From: Ornithinimicrobium laminariae | Lineage (GTDB): Bacteria; Actinomycetota; Actinomycetes; Actinomycetales; Dermatophilaceae | NCBI RefSeq assembly: GCF_019457945.1 | Contig: NZ_JAHZSU010000001.1 | Location: 186,001 to 250,000, forward strand | Reading direction: 5' to 3' | Length of the DNA: 64,000 bases | Shown: positions 1 through 8,366 of the stretch, piece after piece | Position numbering within the stretch: the first letter of the stretch is position 1 | Layout: each line of letters opens with the position of its first letter | Program-made: the position numbers and the translations under genes | Notes under the pieces: model-generated | What the model was told of the DNA's origin: nothing | What the model saw: the letters and a program-made list of their open reading frames with translations, nothing else | Databases searched by the model: none

Positions 1-407
1 TCGCGCAGGGCGTGCTCGCCTCGTTCGGACGCCCGCCAGACCAGCACCAAGAGGCAGGCCAGGGCGAATCCTCCGGCCAGCCCCTCCGTACCAGCAATGT
101 ATGCGGTTGCGCCCAAGACCAAAGTCCCACCCATGACGGGGACGTAGGGGACGTTGACCCGGCCTTCTTTGAGCGCCTCAATCAATTCGGTGACGGCCAA
201 CGCGGCCGCCGCGGTCAGCACGATGACAAAGGCTGGCTTCCAAAAAAATAACGAAACCATGATGACGAGAACCAGTCCAACACCCACCCCGATGGCGGCA
301 GGCAGATTCCGACCAGCGCGCGAGGGGGTATTTTCTCGCGCGGCCAAGTCTTCGGCCCGTCGCTTATTGCGGTAGGCCCGTCGGGAGGTGGGAGCGTTGG
401 TCATCAT
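1..407 (-). CDS. cdsA: Phosphatidate cytidylyltransferase, N-terminal part
   Basis: This is the N-terminal 135 or so residues of a membrane protein cut by the window edge. It starts with a basic, Arg-rich cytoplasmic stretch and then has several hydrophobic segments. It directly follows frr, with the frr TGA overlapping the ATG (TGATG), so translation is probably coupled. CdsA converts phosphatidic acid and CTP to CDP-diacylglycerol in the membrane, and frr-cdsA is the usual order after pyrH in many bacteria. The catalytic C-terminal signature lies outside the window, so the name rests on context, the basic N-terminus and the membrane pattern. A second ATG one codon later (404) is an equally possible start. 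Confidence 0.75.
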   Translation of the reverse strand, partial: MMTNAPTSRRAYRNKRRAEDLAARENTPSRAGRNLPAAIGVGVGLVLVIMVSLFFWKPAFVIVLTAAAALAVTELIEALKEGRVNVPYVPVMGGTLVLGATAYIAGTEGLAGGFALACLLVLVWRASERGEHALR

Positions 408-973
408 CACACCGCGAGGAGCTCTGCCTCCTTGTTCTTCAGCAGCTCATCGACCTGGTCGGCGTGCTTCCTGGTGAGGGCCTCGAGCTCCTTCTCTGCG
501 CGGCTGCCCTCGTCCTCACCAATGTCACCGTCCTTAACGGACTTATCGATCGCGTCCTTGGTGTGGCGACGCACGTTGCGCACGGCAATCTTGGCGTCCT
601 CGCCCTTAGTGCGAGCCAACTTGATGTAGTCCTTGCGACGCTCCTCAGTCAACTGCGGCATCACGATGCGGATTTGATTGCCGTCGTTGCCAGGGTTCAC
701 GCCCAGATCCGACTCGCGCAGCGCCTTTTCGATGGCGCTCATGGAGCTCTTGTCGAAGGGCACGATGAGGACCGTGCGCGCGTCCTGCACCTGGAAAGAC
801 GCAAGTTGCTGCAGCGGGGTGGGGGCACCGTAGTACTCCACGGTCAGCTTGCTGAACAAACTCGGGTGGGCACGACCGGTGCGAATCGAGGACATGTCCT
901 CGCGGGCGACCTCAACGGCCTTGCCCATCTTTTCTTCGGCCTCAAGCATGACCATTTCAGTTTCTTCTGACAT
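407..973 (-). CDS. frr: Ribosome recycling factor
   Basis: The 188-residue product matches RRF over its full usual length (about 185). Typical family stretches are SIRTGRAHPSLF near residue 30, the central PFDKSSMSAIEKA region, and the C-terminal helix with RRHTKDAIDK. With EF-G, RRF splits the post-termination ribosome so that subunits can be reused. It lies between pyrH and cdsA on the minus strand, 41 bases after pyrH, as in the conserved rpsB-tsf-pyrH-frr-cdsA series. The start has an upstream purine-rich AAGGAGC stretch. Nothing unusual is seen. Confidence 0.97.
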   Translation of the reverse strand: MSEETEMVMLEAEEKMGKAVEVAREDMSSIRTGRAHPSLFSKLTVEYYGAPTPLQQLASFQVQDARTVLIVPFDKSSMSAIEKALRESDLGVNPGNDGNQIRIVMPQLTEERRKDYIKLARTKGEDAKIAVRNVRRHTKDAIDKSVKDGDIGEDEGSRAEKELEALTRKHADQVDELLKNKEAELLAV

Positions 974-1014
974 AAATACGCCTTGCTCCTTGTGGTGGTT
1001 GTTGGCCTCAGGAC

Positions 1015-1782
1015 TCAGCCTGCGGTCACCAATGTCCCAATCTTCTCACCTTGAATAGCGGCCGCAATAGTCCCCGGGTTATCCATCCCGAAAACCAACA
1101 TCGGCAGGTCGTTGTCCATACACAGGCTGAACGCCGCAGCATCCACCACTCGCAGGTTTTGGGCCAGCGCTTCGGAGAAGGTCAACTGATCGAGTTTCAC
1201 TGCTTCAGAGTCCACGCGTGGGTCTGCGGTGTAGACGCCATCAACCCCGTGCTTGCTCATCAAAACCGCGTCGCACTTGATCTCGAGCGCCCGCTGGGCC
1301 GAAACCGTGTCGGTGGAGAAGTACGGCATGCCAGCGCCGGCACCGAAAATGACGACGCGGCCCTTTTCGAGGTGACGAATCGCGCGACGGGGGATGTAGG
1401 GCTCAGCAACCTGCCCCATGGTGATCGCTGTCTGCACGCGAGTGTCGATGCCTTCCTTCTCCAGGAAGTCCTGCAATGCGAGACAGTTCATCACCGTGCC
1501 CAGCATGCCCATGTAGTCGGCTCGTGCACGCTCCATTCCCCGCTGTTGCAACTCGGCGCCCCGGAAGAAGTTTCCACCTCCGATAACGATGGCCACCTGT
1601 ACGTCGTCGCTGATCGCCGACGCGATCTGGCGCGCAATACCGCGCACGACATCGGGGTCCACGCCGATATTGCCCCCACCAAATGCCTCCCCCGACAGTT
1701 TCAGCAGCACACGCCTGATTGATTCCGGCTTATCTTGCAGCGGAACATCCCCGTCGTGGTCGTTCATCGGCGCATCATTCAT
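1015..1782 (-). CDS. pyrH: UMP kinase
   Basis: UMP kinase phosphorylates UMP to UDP with ATP. The 255-residue product has the amino-acid-kinase fold signatures: KLSGEAF near the N-terminus, [10 protein letters not shown] for phosphate binding, and a C-terminal block with [25 protein letters not shown] residues. The frame stays open upstream, but the ATG at 1782 is preferred because GGGAGG lies six bases before it and the family begins just before KLSGE. A second ATG at 1767 is possible. The gene heads pyrH-frr-cdsA. Its usual upstream partner tsf is about 4.6 kb away, separated by the oppositely oriented NAD block. Confidence 0.96.
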   Translation of the reverse strand: MNDAPMNDHDGDVPLQDKPESIRRVLLKLSGEAFGGGNIGVDPDVVRGIARQIASAISDDVQVAIVIGGGNFFRGAELQQRGMERARADYMGMLGTVMNCLALQDFLEKEGIDTRVQTAITMGQVAEPYIPRRAIRHLEKGRVVIFGAGAGMPYFSTDTVSAQRALEIKCDAVLMSKHGVDGVYTADPRVDSEAVKLDQLTFSEALAQNLRVVDAAAFSLCMDNDLPMLVFGMDNPGTIAAAIQGEKIGTLVTAG

Positions 1783-1864
1783 TTCTGGCCTCCCGGCAGC
1801 GCGACTAACTTCAGCGGTCGCTCGATACTGCCACATTCGGAGCGGCTCACCCATCTGGTGACGT

Positions 1865-2776
1865 ATGGCAAGGCATGATGGCGTCGTGAGCGATGAGCAA
1901 ATGCGGGCTGAGTTGGTGGCAGTCATCACCTCCGTGATTGACGGCGTGCCCATGGTGCTCACGGCAGGAGACGGCGCCCGGCTTCCATCGGGCCCTCTGC
2001 AATCGGACCACCAAACCATGCAGTCAGGTATGCGGGCGTGGGTCGAGCGGCAGACCGGACATGAGCTGGGTTACGTCGAACAGCTCTACACCTTTGCTGA
2101 CCCTGGCCGGGAAACCGGGGATATTCGAGTGCTCTCGGTCTCCTACCTGGGCTTGACTCGCGGAAACGCCGGTGAGGCTGGATGGCGGCCTTGGTACGAC
2201 TACTTCGGTTGGGAAGATCGTCGTGGGGGCGTCCCAACCACGACACCGTGGCTAGCCGCGTTGCAGCGATGGTCTTTGGAAGGTGGCCAGCCGGGCGGAG
2301 AACGCGCCCTACGGGCCGCTGTCACCTTTGGCCTGGACCAACGTCCGTGGCGCTCCGACCTGGTGCTCAACCGCTACGAACTCTTGTATGAAGCAGGGCT
2401 GCTTCCCGAATCACCTGGCTCCACGTCGTTGTTCGCGCCCGCTCCTGGCCGAGCGATGGAGCAAGATCACCGCCGTATCCTCGCCACCGGCCTGGCCCGG
2501 CTGCGGGCCAAGATCCAGTACCGCCCCGTCGTCTTTGAGTTGATGCCCCCAGAGTTCACCCTGGGACAGTTGCAATCGGTCGTTGAGTCGTTGGCTGGCA
2601 CGCCCTTGCACAAGCAAAACTTCCGCCGACTGATGCTGCAGCAAGACCTCGTCGAAGAAACTGGCTCCACTGTCTCGGCCACCGGTGGACGGCCAGCCAA
2701 GTCATACCGGTTCCGCCGAGACATCCTCGATGTGCGCAGCGTGGCTGGGACCAAACTGCCGATCACACGCCCTTAA
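1865..2776 (+). CDS. NAD biosynthesis regulator, COG4111/NrtR-like (degenerate Nudix plus winged helix)
   Basis: The 303-residue product resembles the COG4111 'NAD regulator' group related to NrtR. An N-terminal Nudix-like fold (about 1-190) includes [10 protein letters not shown] where a catalytic Nudix box would lie, so hydrolysis looks unlikely. It also has the family-typical [11 protein letters not shown] and [11 protein letters not shown] segments. The C-terminal part (about 215-295) is a winged helix, with a wing-like [11 protein letters not shown]. NrtR-type proteins sense NAD metabolites, classically ADP-ribose. It lies 160 bases before nadA-nadB-nadC on the same strand, with palindromic sites in the gap, so control of nadABC is a strong inference. 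The start is uncertain: a GTG at 1886 is an alternative. COG4111 is best known to me from Alphaproteobacteria, so a chromosomal actinobacterial copy is notable. Confidence 0.8.
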   Translation: MARHDGVVSDEQMRAELVAVITSVIDGVPMVLTAGDGARLPSGPLQSDHQTMQSGMRAWVERQTGHELGYVEQLYTFADPGRETGDIRVLSVSYLGLTRGNAGEAGWRPWYDYFGWEDRRGGVPTTTPWLAALQRWSLEGGQPGGERALRAAVTFGLDQRPWRSDLVLNRYELLYEAGLLPESPGSTSLFAPAPGRAMEQDHRRILATGLARLRAKIQYRPVVFELMPPEFTLGQLQSVVESLAGTPLHKQNFRRLMLQQDLVEETGSTVSATGGRPAKSYRFRRDILDVRSVAGTKLPITRP

Positions 2777-2862
2777 CTTCTCAATGCTCGCCACCTGAGT
2801 GGTCAACTCACCCCCACTATCGACCACTGTGACGCTGGTCTCTTTTCCGCAGACTCGAACAC

Positions 2863-2907
2863 TTATGCTCAATTTAAGCATTACAGTATTGCTCAGAGTC
2901 AGCATAA
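2863..2907 (+). promoter_or_regulatory. Candidate NAD-regulator operators upstream of nadA
   Basis: Four half-sites alternate in 45 bases: TGCT (2866), AGCA (2877), TGCT (2890) and AGCA (2901). The first pair forms ATGCT-7 bases-AGCAT centred on 2873, with 8 of 10 positions symmetrical over 2863-2883. The inner AGCA/TGCT pair forms a second palindrome centred on 2885, again 8 of 10 symmetrical over 2875-2895. The third pair, centred on 2897, is weaker. The array ends 29 bases before the chosen nadA start and follows the NrtR-like gene, so it probably binds that regulator. The symmetry is seen directly; the binding is inferred. Confidence 0.6.
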
Positions 2908-2935
2908 GGCTGGCGTTGAGATGAGGTGCATCCCC

Positions 2936-3913
2936 ATGAGCACGACGACCATCGACACCCAATCGCTGTACCGCCGCATCGAGCACGTCGTACCCGCCGT
3001 TGAGTGGGCTGGCTTCGAGGCTGACATCGAAGCCATCAATCGCCTGAAAAAAGAACGCAATGCGGTCATCCTTGCGCACAACTATCAAACGCCGGAGATC
3101 TTTCACTGCGTGGCCGACATCGTCGGCGACTCACTCGCGCTGGCTCGCGAGTCGGTCGATGTTGAGGCAGATCTCATCGTGATGGCTGGTGTGCACTTCA
3201 TGGCGGAGACCACCAAGATGCTGAATCCAGACCGCACCGTGCTCATCCCTGACCTGCGCGCTGGCTGCTCCTTAGCCGATAGCATCACCGCCGCCGATGT
3301 ACGCGGCTTGCGCGTCACATACCCGGGGGTGCCGATCGTCACCTACGTCAACACCTCTGCAGCGGTGAAAGCAGAGAGTGATATCTGCTGCACGTCGGGC
3401 AATGCGATCAAGGTTGTCGAGTCACTCGGTGTCGATCGCGTCATCATGCTGCCCGATGAATACCTGGCCCAGAACATTGCGGCTCAAACCGACGTTGACG
3501 TCATCACTTGGGCCGGCCACTGCGAAGTGCACGAGCGCTTCAGCCCTGACGACATTGAGCAGATTCGGACCGACCACCCCGGTGCAGTCGTAGTGGCTCA
3601 CCCCGAGTGCCCACCGGAAGTCGTCGCGGTTTCGGACATGTCCGGATCAACTGCTCAGATGCTCAACTTTGTCGAAATCACCAAACCCGCCAAGGTCGCG
3701 CTGATCACCGAGTGCTCCATGAGTGACAACATCGCCGCCGGGCTGCCCGAAGTCGAGTTTGTCCGCCCCTGCAACCTCTGCCCACACATGAAGCGGATCA
3801 CCCTGGCGAATATCCGACGCGCACTGGAGACCATGAGCCACCCGATCGAGATCGACCCCGACGTGGCCGATCGTGCTCGGCTGGCTGTGCAACGCATGTT
3901 AGACGTGAAGTAA
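2936..3913 (+). CDS. nadA: Quinolinate synthase
   Basis: NadA condenses iminoaspartate with dihydroxyacetone phosphate to quinolinate, using an oxygen-labile [4Fe-4S] cluster. The 325-residue product has three conserved cluster cysteines: in AGCSLAD (about C111), GHCEVH (about C196) and RPCNLCPHM (C279 or C282). [19 protein letters not shown] and [13 protein letters not shown] are also typical. The ATG at 2936 is chosen because GAGG lies about ten bases upstream; an in-frame ATG at 2921 has a weaker site. It opens nadA-nadB-nadC, with nadB starting two bases after its stop. Candidate operators sit just upstream. Confidence 0.96.
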   Translation: MSTTTIDTQSLYRRIEHVVPAVEWAGFEADIEAINRLKKERNAVILAHNYQTPEIFHCVADIVGDSLALARESVDVEADLIVMAGVHFMAETTKMLNPDRTVLIPDLRAGCSLADSITAADVRGLRVTYPGVPIVTYVNTSAAVKAESDICCTSGNAIKVVESLGVDRVIMLPDEYLAQNIAAQTDVDVITWAGHCEVHERFSPDDIEQIRTDHPGAVVVAHPECPPEVVAVSDMSGSTAQMLNFVEITKPAKVALITECSMSDNIAAGLPEVEFVRPCNLCPHMKRITLANIRRALETMSHPIEIDPDVADRARLAVQRMLDVK

Positions 3914-3915
3914 CC

Positions 3916-5445
3916 ATGGCTGTTGGCGCGGCGCCGGGCCCCATCGTCATCGTGGGCGCTGGGCTAGCTGGTCTGACCACTGCCCTCTCGCTGGCGCCCA
4001 ACCCCTGCCTCGTCCTTACTTCGGGCGAGTTCCCGGGGGTATGCGCGAGCGACTGGGCACAGGGCGGCATCGCAGCCGCCGTGGGGCCAGGCGACAGCAT
4101 TGCTGAGCACGTGAACGACACCCTTGCCGCTGGCGCTGGGCTGTGTGATGCCGAGGCGGTCCATCGCATCGTGCGACAGGGCGCACAGGCCGTCGACTTC
4201 CTAGAGACCCACGGCGTGCGGTTCGACGTCGATGACTCGGGCCACTGCGACCTGGCCCTGGAAGGTGCCCATAGCCGACCACGGGTCTTGCATATCGGCG
4301 GCGACACCAGCGGCCACTTCATCATGCAGGCCATCGTGGAGTCAGTCCGCCAGACACCCTCGATCACGGTGGCTGAACACCACATTGCCCTCGAACTAAT
4401 CTCGCACAATGACCAGATCACGGGCCTCACCGTCCAACACGGTGAGACTGTCCGCACGATCGCCGCAAGCGCCGTTGTCCTGGCGACCGGCGGCGCTGGC
4501 TCGCTGTGGCAGTTCAGCACCAACCCAGCCGGAGCTTTCGGCTCCGGGATAGCGCTAGGGCTAGAGCACGGAGCCCTGACACACGACCTGGAGATGGTGC
4601 AGTTCCATCCGACAGCGCTTTTCGCTGGCCCTGGTCCGATGCCGTTGATCAGTGAAGCGGTGCGTGGGCAGGGAGCGGTGTTGGTCAACGACGACGGCGA
4701 AGTGTTCGTCGACTCCCTCGCCGCGCGAGACGTGGTGGCCAGGGCCGTCCATGACCAGACCGCGGCTGGGCACCAGGTGTTTCTCGATGCCCGCGCTGTG
4801 CGTGCAGACCTGGCAGATCATTTCCCCGCCATGATGAAGGCCTGCCTGCAAGAAGGCTTGGACCCACGCCAGAACCTCATCCCGGTGCGCCCGGCGGCGC
4901 ACTATCACTGCGGCGGCCTGATGGTCGATGCTCGCGGACGGACTTCAGTGCCCGGGTTGTGGGCCGTGGGTGAAGTGGCCAGCACCGGGCTGCATGGTGC
5001 CAATCGCCTGGCAAGCAACTCATTGCTCGAGGCAGTCGTGACTGGTCGAGAGGCCGCTGTAGACCTACTTGCAAATGCTGGTAGCGCGGACTACTTCGCT
5101 GGCCAGCCGCGGTCTGTTGTCGCACCGTCGCCCGAACACGTTGCATCTCTCATCCAACGCCACGCTGAGTCCTGGCGTGCGCTTGCCACCATCGCACCGC
5201 TGATGACCAACGCAGCAGGGCTCGTCCGCGATGCGCCGGGGTTGCAGGGCGCGATCGACTTCATCGAGCGCCGCTACCCGAGCAACCCGCCATCGGCGGC
5301 CGTCGCCATAGCGGTGTTGAAGTCGGCACTTGCTCGCCTGGAAAGTCGGGGCGGACACTACCGCAGCGACTACCCCGCTTTGAGCCCCGATGAAGTCCAG
5401 CACACCGGGATGGCCGCTCAATCAACCGCTAGGAGCGCCCGATGA
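3916..5445 (+). CDS. nadB: L-aspartate oxidase
   Basis: NadB is an FAD enzyme that oxidises L-aspartate to iminoaspartate, the labile substrate handed to NadA. The 509-residue product starts with the FAD-binding fold (VGAGLAGLTTALS near residue 14). It carries the succinate-dehydrogenase-like catalytic regions, with HSRPRVLH near 120, and ends its flavoprotein core with WAVGEVASTGLHGANRLASN, followed by a helical C-terminal domain. It begins two bases after nadA and its stop overlaps nadC (ATGA), consistent with one transcript. Length and motifs fit NadB rather than succinate dehydrogenase or fumarate reductase. Confidence 0.96.
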   Translation: MAVGAAPGPIVIVGAGLAGLTTALSLAPNPCLVLTSGEFPGVCASDWAQGGIAAAVGPGDSIAEHVNDTLAAGAGLCDAEAVHRIVRQGAQAVDFLETHGVRFDVDDSGHCDLALEGAHSRPRVLHIGGDTSGHFIMQAIVESVRQTPSITVAEHHIALELISHNDQITGLTVQHGETVRTIAASAVVLATGGAGSLWQFSTNPAGAFGSGIALGLEHGALTHDLEMVQFHPTALFAGPGPMPLISEAVRGQGAVLVNDDGEVFVDSLAARDVVARAVHDQTAAGHQVFLDARAVRADLADHFPAMMKACLQEGLDPRQNLIPVRPAAHYHCGGLMVDARGRTSVPGLWAVGEVASTGLHGANRLASNSLLEAVVTGREAAVDLLANAGSADYFAGQPRSVVAPSPEHVASLIQRHAESWRALATIAPLMTNAAGLVRDAPGLQGAIDFIERRYPSNPPSAAVAIAVLKSALARLESRGGHYRSDYPALSPDEVQHTGMAAQSTARSAR

Positions 5446-6296
5446 GCCTCACTCCCCTGCCCACGATCCTGTATGCCGACACCGTGAGGTTGGCATTGGC
5501 CGAAGACTTGGGCCGGGTCGGAGACCTGACAACCTCGGCCATCATCGGCTCAGGTGTCCAGGCGGACTTCAAGGTTGTTGCGCGCCAAGCCGGGACCATT
5601 GCTGGCCAAGAGGTCGCGCGCGAGGCCTTTCGCCTTGTCGGTGCCGACGTCACGTACACCAGCGCCGTGAGCGACGGCTCTCGCGTGATCGCTGGTCAAG
5701 AGGTTGCCAATATTTCTGGCCCGGCCGCGAGCATCCTGACCGCCGAGCGGGTCGCGCTGAACTTCCTCGGCCATTTGAGCGGCGTCGCCACCGAGACGAC
5801 GAAACTAGTGGACGCCGTGGTTGGCACAGGCACGGCGATCACCTGCACTCGGAAAACTACGCCGGGTTTAAGGGCGTTGGAGAAGTTTGCCGTGCGCTGC
5901 GGTGGTGGCAAGAATCACCGCTTTGGCCTTGACGACGCGGTGCTGATCAAGGACAACCACATCGCGGTCGCTGGCGGAATCACTGCCGCCGTTCGAAGCG
6001 TCCGAGCGGCGGTGGGCCACCTGGTTGCGATTGAGGTTGAAGTCGACACGATGGACCAGTTGCGCGAACTCCTCACGAGCCCGGTTGATGTAGTCATGCT
6101 CGACAACATGGCTCCCGCAATGCTGCGCGAGGCTGTCGCTGTGGTTGATGGGCGGATGACCATCGAGGCTTCGGGCAATGTCACGCTAAGCACGGTGCGC
6201 GATATCGCCAAGACCGGCGTAGACACCATCTCAGCCGGCTGGATCACCCACAGTGCCCCCACGCTCGACCTTGGGTTGGACGCGGTCAGCGACTGA
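5442..6296 (+). CDS. nadC: Nicotinate-nucleotide pyrophosphorylase (carboxylating), quinolinate phosphoribosyltransferase
   Basis: NadC converts quinolinate and PRPP to nicotinate mononucleotide, releasing CO2 and PPi. The 284-residue product is of normal length. It has the conserved TCTRKTTPGLRALEKFAV stretch, GGGKNHRFGLDDAVLIKDNH, and the C-terminal EASGNVTL and GVDTISAG phosphate-binding loops. The ATG overlaps the nadB stop (ATGA) and AGGAG lies eight bases before it, so translation is coupled. It is the last gene of the plus-strand NAD block; a strong hairpin follows, and tsf converges from the other side. Confidence 0.97.
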   Translation: MSLTPLPTILYADTVRLALAEDLGRVGDLTTSAIIGSGVQADFKVVARQAGTIAGQEVAREAFRLVGADVTYTSAVSDGSRVIAGQEVANISGPAASILTAERVALNFLGHLSGVATETTKLVDAVVGTGTAITCTRKTTPGLRALEKFAVRCGGGKNHRFGLDDAVLIKDNHIAVAGGITAAVRSVRAAVGHLVAIEVEVDTMDQLRELLTSPVDVVMLDNMAPAMLREAVAVVDGRMTIEASGNVTLSTVRDIAKTGVDTISAGWITHSAPTLDLGLDAVSD

Positions 6297-6300
6297 GGGC

Positions 6301-6345
6301 AGACAAAATAGCTGTGGCCGGACCCCGATGGGATCCGGCCACAGC
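6301..6345 (-). terminator. Rho-independent terminator between nadC and tsf
   Basis: A perfect 12-base-pair stem pairs 6311-6322 with 6334-6345 around an 11-base loop. Read on the minus strand it is followed by a T-rich tract (TATTTTGTCT), so it fits best as the end of rpsB-tsf. On the plus strand no clear T-run follows, but the stem may also slow polymerase leaving nadC. Confidence 0.85.
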
Positions 6346-6369
6346 CATTGCTAGCTGATCAGGTGAAGA

Positions 6370-7203
6370 TCAGACGCCAACCTTGAAGCGCACGAAGGAG
6401 GCGATTTCGAGGCCGCCTTCCTTGGCCACCTGGGCCACGGACTTCTTGGGCTCCTTGGCGAACGCCTGGTCGAGCAGGACATTCTCCTTGAAGTAGCCGT
6501 TGACGCGGCCTTCGATGATCCGCGAAAGGGCAGCCTCGGGCTTGCCCTCTTCGCGTGCGGTCTCCTCGGCGATGCGACGCTCAGACTCAACGGTCTCAGC
6601 GTCAACCTCGTCACGAGTCAACACGGTCGGGCTGAAGGCTGCGACGTGCATCGCGATGTCACGCGAAAGCTGCTCGTCGCCGTCCGTTGCCACCAAGACG
6701 CCGATCTGCGCAGGCAGGTCAGGGCTCGTCTTGTGCAGGTAGGACACGACAGCGCCACCGTCAGCGGCTTCGACGCGTGCGACGCGACGGACCTCAATCT
6801 TCTCGCCGATGGCCGCGTTGGCCTCGTCGAGAATTTCCTTGACAGTCTTGCCATCACGCTCGGAAGCCAAGAAGGCCTCTGCGTCGACAGCGCCAACCGC
6901 AGCGGCCTGTGCCAGCATCTCGTCGGCCAGTTCGCCGAACTTCGGGCCCTTGGCGACGAAGTCGGTCTCACAGTTGACCTCAACCATGGTGCCAACGTTG
7001 TTCTCAACCTGGACGCGGACCAGACCGTTGGAGGCTGCACGCCCCTCACGCTTGGTCACACCCTTGAGGCCCTTAACGCGCAGAATGTCGCGCGCCCTGG
7101 AGCTGTCGCCCTCGGCCTCGTCAAGAGCCTTCTTGACGTCCATCATGCCAGCGCCAGTCTGCTCACGCAGAGCCTTAACATCGGCAATCGTGTAGTTCGC
7201 CAT
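6370..7203 (-). CDS. tsf: Elongation factor Ts
   Basis: EF-Ts exchanges GDP for GTP on EF-Tu. The 277-residue product has the N-terminal UBA-like domain (VKALREQTGAGMMDVKKAL), the conserved VEVNCETDFVAKG segment near residue 75 and the C-terminal dimerisation region. The length fits the family. It follows rpsB by about 39 bases with an AAGGAGC site before the ATG. The gene normally downstream, pyrH, is displaced by the NAD block; a strong terminator follows tsf instead. Confidence 0.97.
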   Translation of the reverse strand: MANYTIADVKALREQTGAGMMDVKKALDEAEGDSSRARDILRVKGLKGVTKREGRAASNGLVRVQVENNVGTMVEVNCETDFVAKGPKFGELADEMLAQAAAVGAVDAEAFLASERDGKTVKEILDEANAAIGEKIEVRRVARVEAADGGAVVSYLHKTSPDLPAQIGVLVATDGDEQLSRDIAMHVAAFSPTVLTRDEVDAETVESERRIAEETAREEGKPEAALSRIIEGRVNGYFKENVLLDQAFAKEPKKSVAQVAKEGGLEIASFVRFKVGV

Positions 7204-7242
7204 ATCTGTTCTGTGCTCCTTTAAGAAGAAGGGAAGGAAGAA

Positions 7243-8124
7243 TCAGGACTTAGACTCGTCGGCGGCCGGAGCGGCAGCTTCAGTGTCGCCAGCCTCAGCA
7301 GCAGGAGCCTCTTCGGTCGCGGCCGGGGCAGCAGCCTCGGTGTCAGCGGCCTTGGTCTCCTCGGAGCCGGCAAGCAACTCGCGCTCCCACTCAGCCATCG
7401 GCTCTGCGGCCTCGTCGGTGCTGGAGCCGCCGCCGGAGCGAGCGATCAGACCATCAGCAACCGCGTCAGCGATCACGCGGGTCAACAGAGTGACCGAGCG
7501 GATGGCGTCGTCGTTGCCGGGGATCTTGTAGTCGACCTCGTCAGGGTCGCAGTTGGTGTCGAGGATGGCGATCACGGGAACGCCAAGCTTGCGAGCCTCA
7601 GTGACTGCAAGGTGCTCCTTCTTGGTGTCAACGACCCAGATGGCCGACGGAACGCGGCCCATGTCGCGGATACCACCAAGGGTGCGGTCGAGCTTGTCCT
7701 TCTCGCGGCGCATCATCAGAAGTTCCTTCTTGGTGCGGCCCGAACCGGCCACATCGTCGAAGTTCACCTCTTCGAGCTCCTTAAGGCGCGACAAACGCTT
7801 GGAGATGGTGCCGAAGTTGGTGAGCATTCCACCCAACCAGCGGTAGTTCACGTAGGGCATACCCACGCGAGTCGACTGCTCGGCAATGGACTCCTGAGCC
7901 TGCTTCTTGGTGCCGACGAAGAGGATCGAGCCACCGTGTGCAACGGTCTGCTTGACGAACTCGTACGCTTCGTTCAAGTAGGTCAGCGACTGCTGCAGGT
8001 CGATGATGTAGATGCCGTTGCGCTCGGTCATGATGAAGCGCTTCATCTTCGGGTTCCAACGACGAGTCTGGTGTCCGAAGTGGACACCGCTGTCGAGGAG
8101 CTGACGCATTGTGACGACGGCCAT
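7243..8124 (-). CDS. rpsB: 30S ribosomal protein S2
   Basis: S2 binds the 30S body and is needed for S1 or mRNA engagement. The 293-residue product starts [19 protein letters not shown] and has the standard [22 protein letters not shown] and [10 protein letters not shown] segments. The frame extends about 85 codons upstream, but the ATG at 8124 is chosen from the conserved N-terminus and the AAAGAAAGAGAG tract before it. Beyond about residue 240 the tail is rich in Ala and Glu, which is common in actinobacterial S2. Two hairpins lie in its upstream region. Confidence 0.97.
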   Translation of the reverse strand: MAVVTMRQLLDSGVHFGHQTRRWNPKMKRFIMTERNGIYIIDLQQSLTYLNEAYEFVKQTVAHGGSILFVGTKKQAQESIAEQSTRVGMPYVNYRWLGGMLTNFGTISKRLSRLKELEEVNFDDVAGSGRTKKELLMMRREKDKLDRTLGGIRDMGRVPSAIWVVDTKKEHLAVTEARKLGVPVIAILDTNCDPDEVDYKIPGNDDAIRSVTLLTRVIADAVADGLIARSGGGSSTDEAAEPMAEWERELLAGSEETKAADTEAAAPAATEEAPAAEAGDTEAAAPAADESKS

Positions 8125-8181
8125 GCCGTGTCTCTCTTTCTTTAGATGTGCAGTTGGACCTGGTGTCACCACCCGCCTCCA

Positions 8182-8271
8182 CCGCAGCGTCTGCTGCGGA
8201 CCGCGAAGGTTGGCCCACTCATTGCGAGTGGCTCGATGACACGCGAATTCGCCCAGTGAGCACACTGGGCG
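8182..8271 (-). promoter_or_regulatory. Two hairpins in the rpsB upstream region
   Basis: Reading towards rpsB, the first hairpin pairs 8250-8258 with 8263-8271 (nine pairs, four-base loop). The second pairs 8182-8188 with 8193-8199 (seven pairs, four-base loop). Both are perfect and lie 58-147 bases before the rpsB start. They may form a leader used for autogenous control by S2, but the transcription start is unknown, so they could also be promoter-proximal inverted repeats. Confidence 0.4.
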
Positions 8272-8366
8272 TGGTCTCAGTCTAAGCCTTGAGCACAAGG
8301 ACACGAAATCGGTGAGCACGCCTCGATTGGCCTGTTCATGGTGGGCTCCCCCACTACGGTGGAGGT

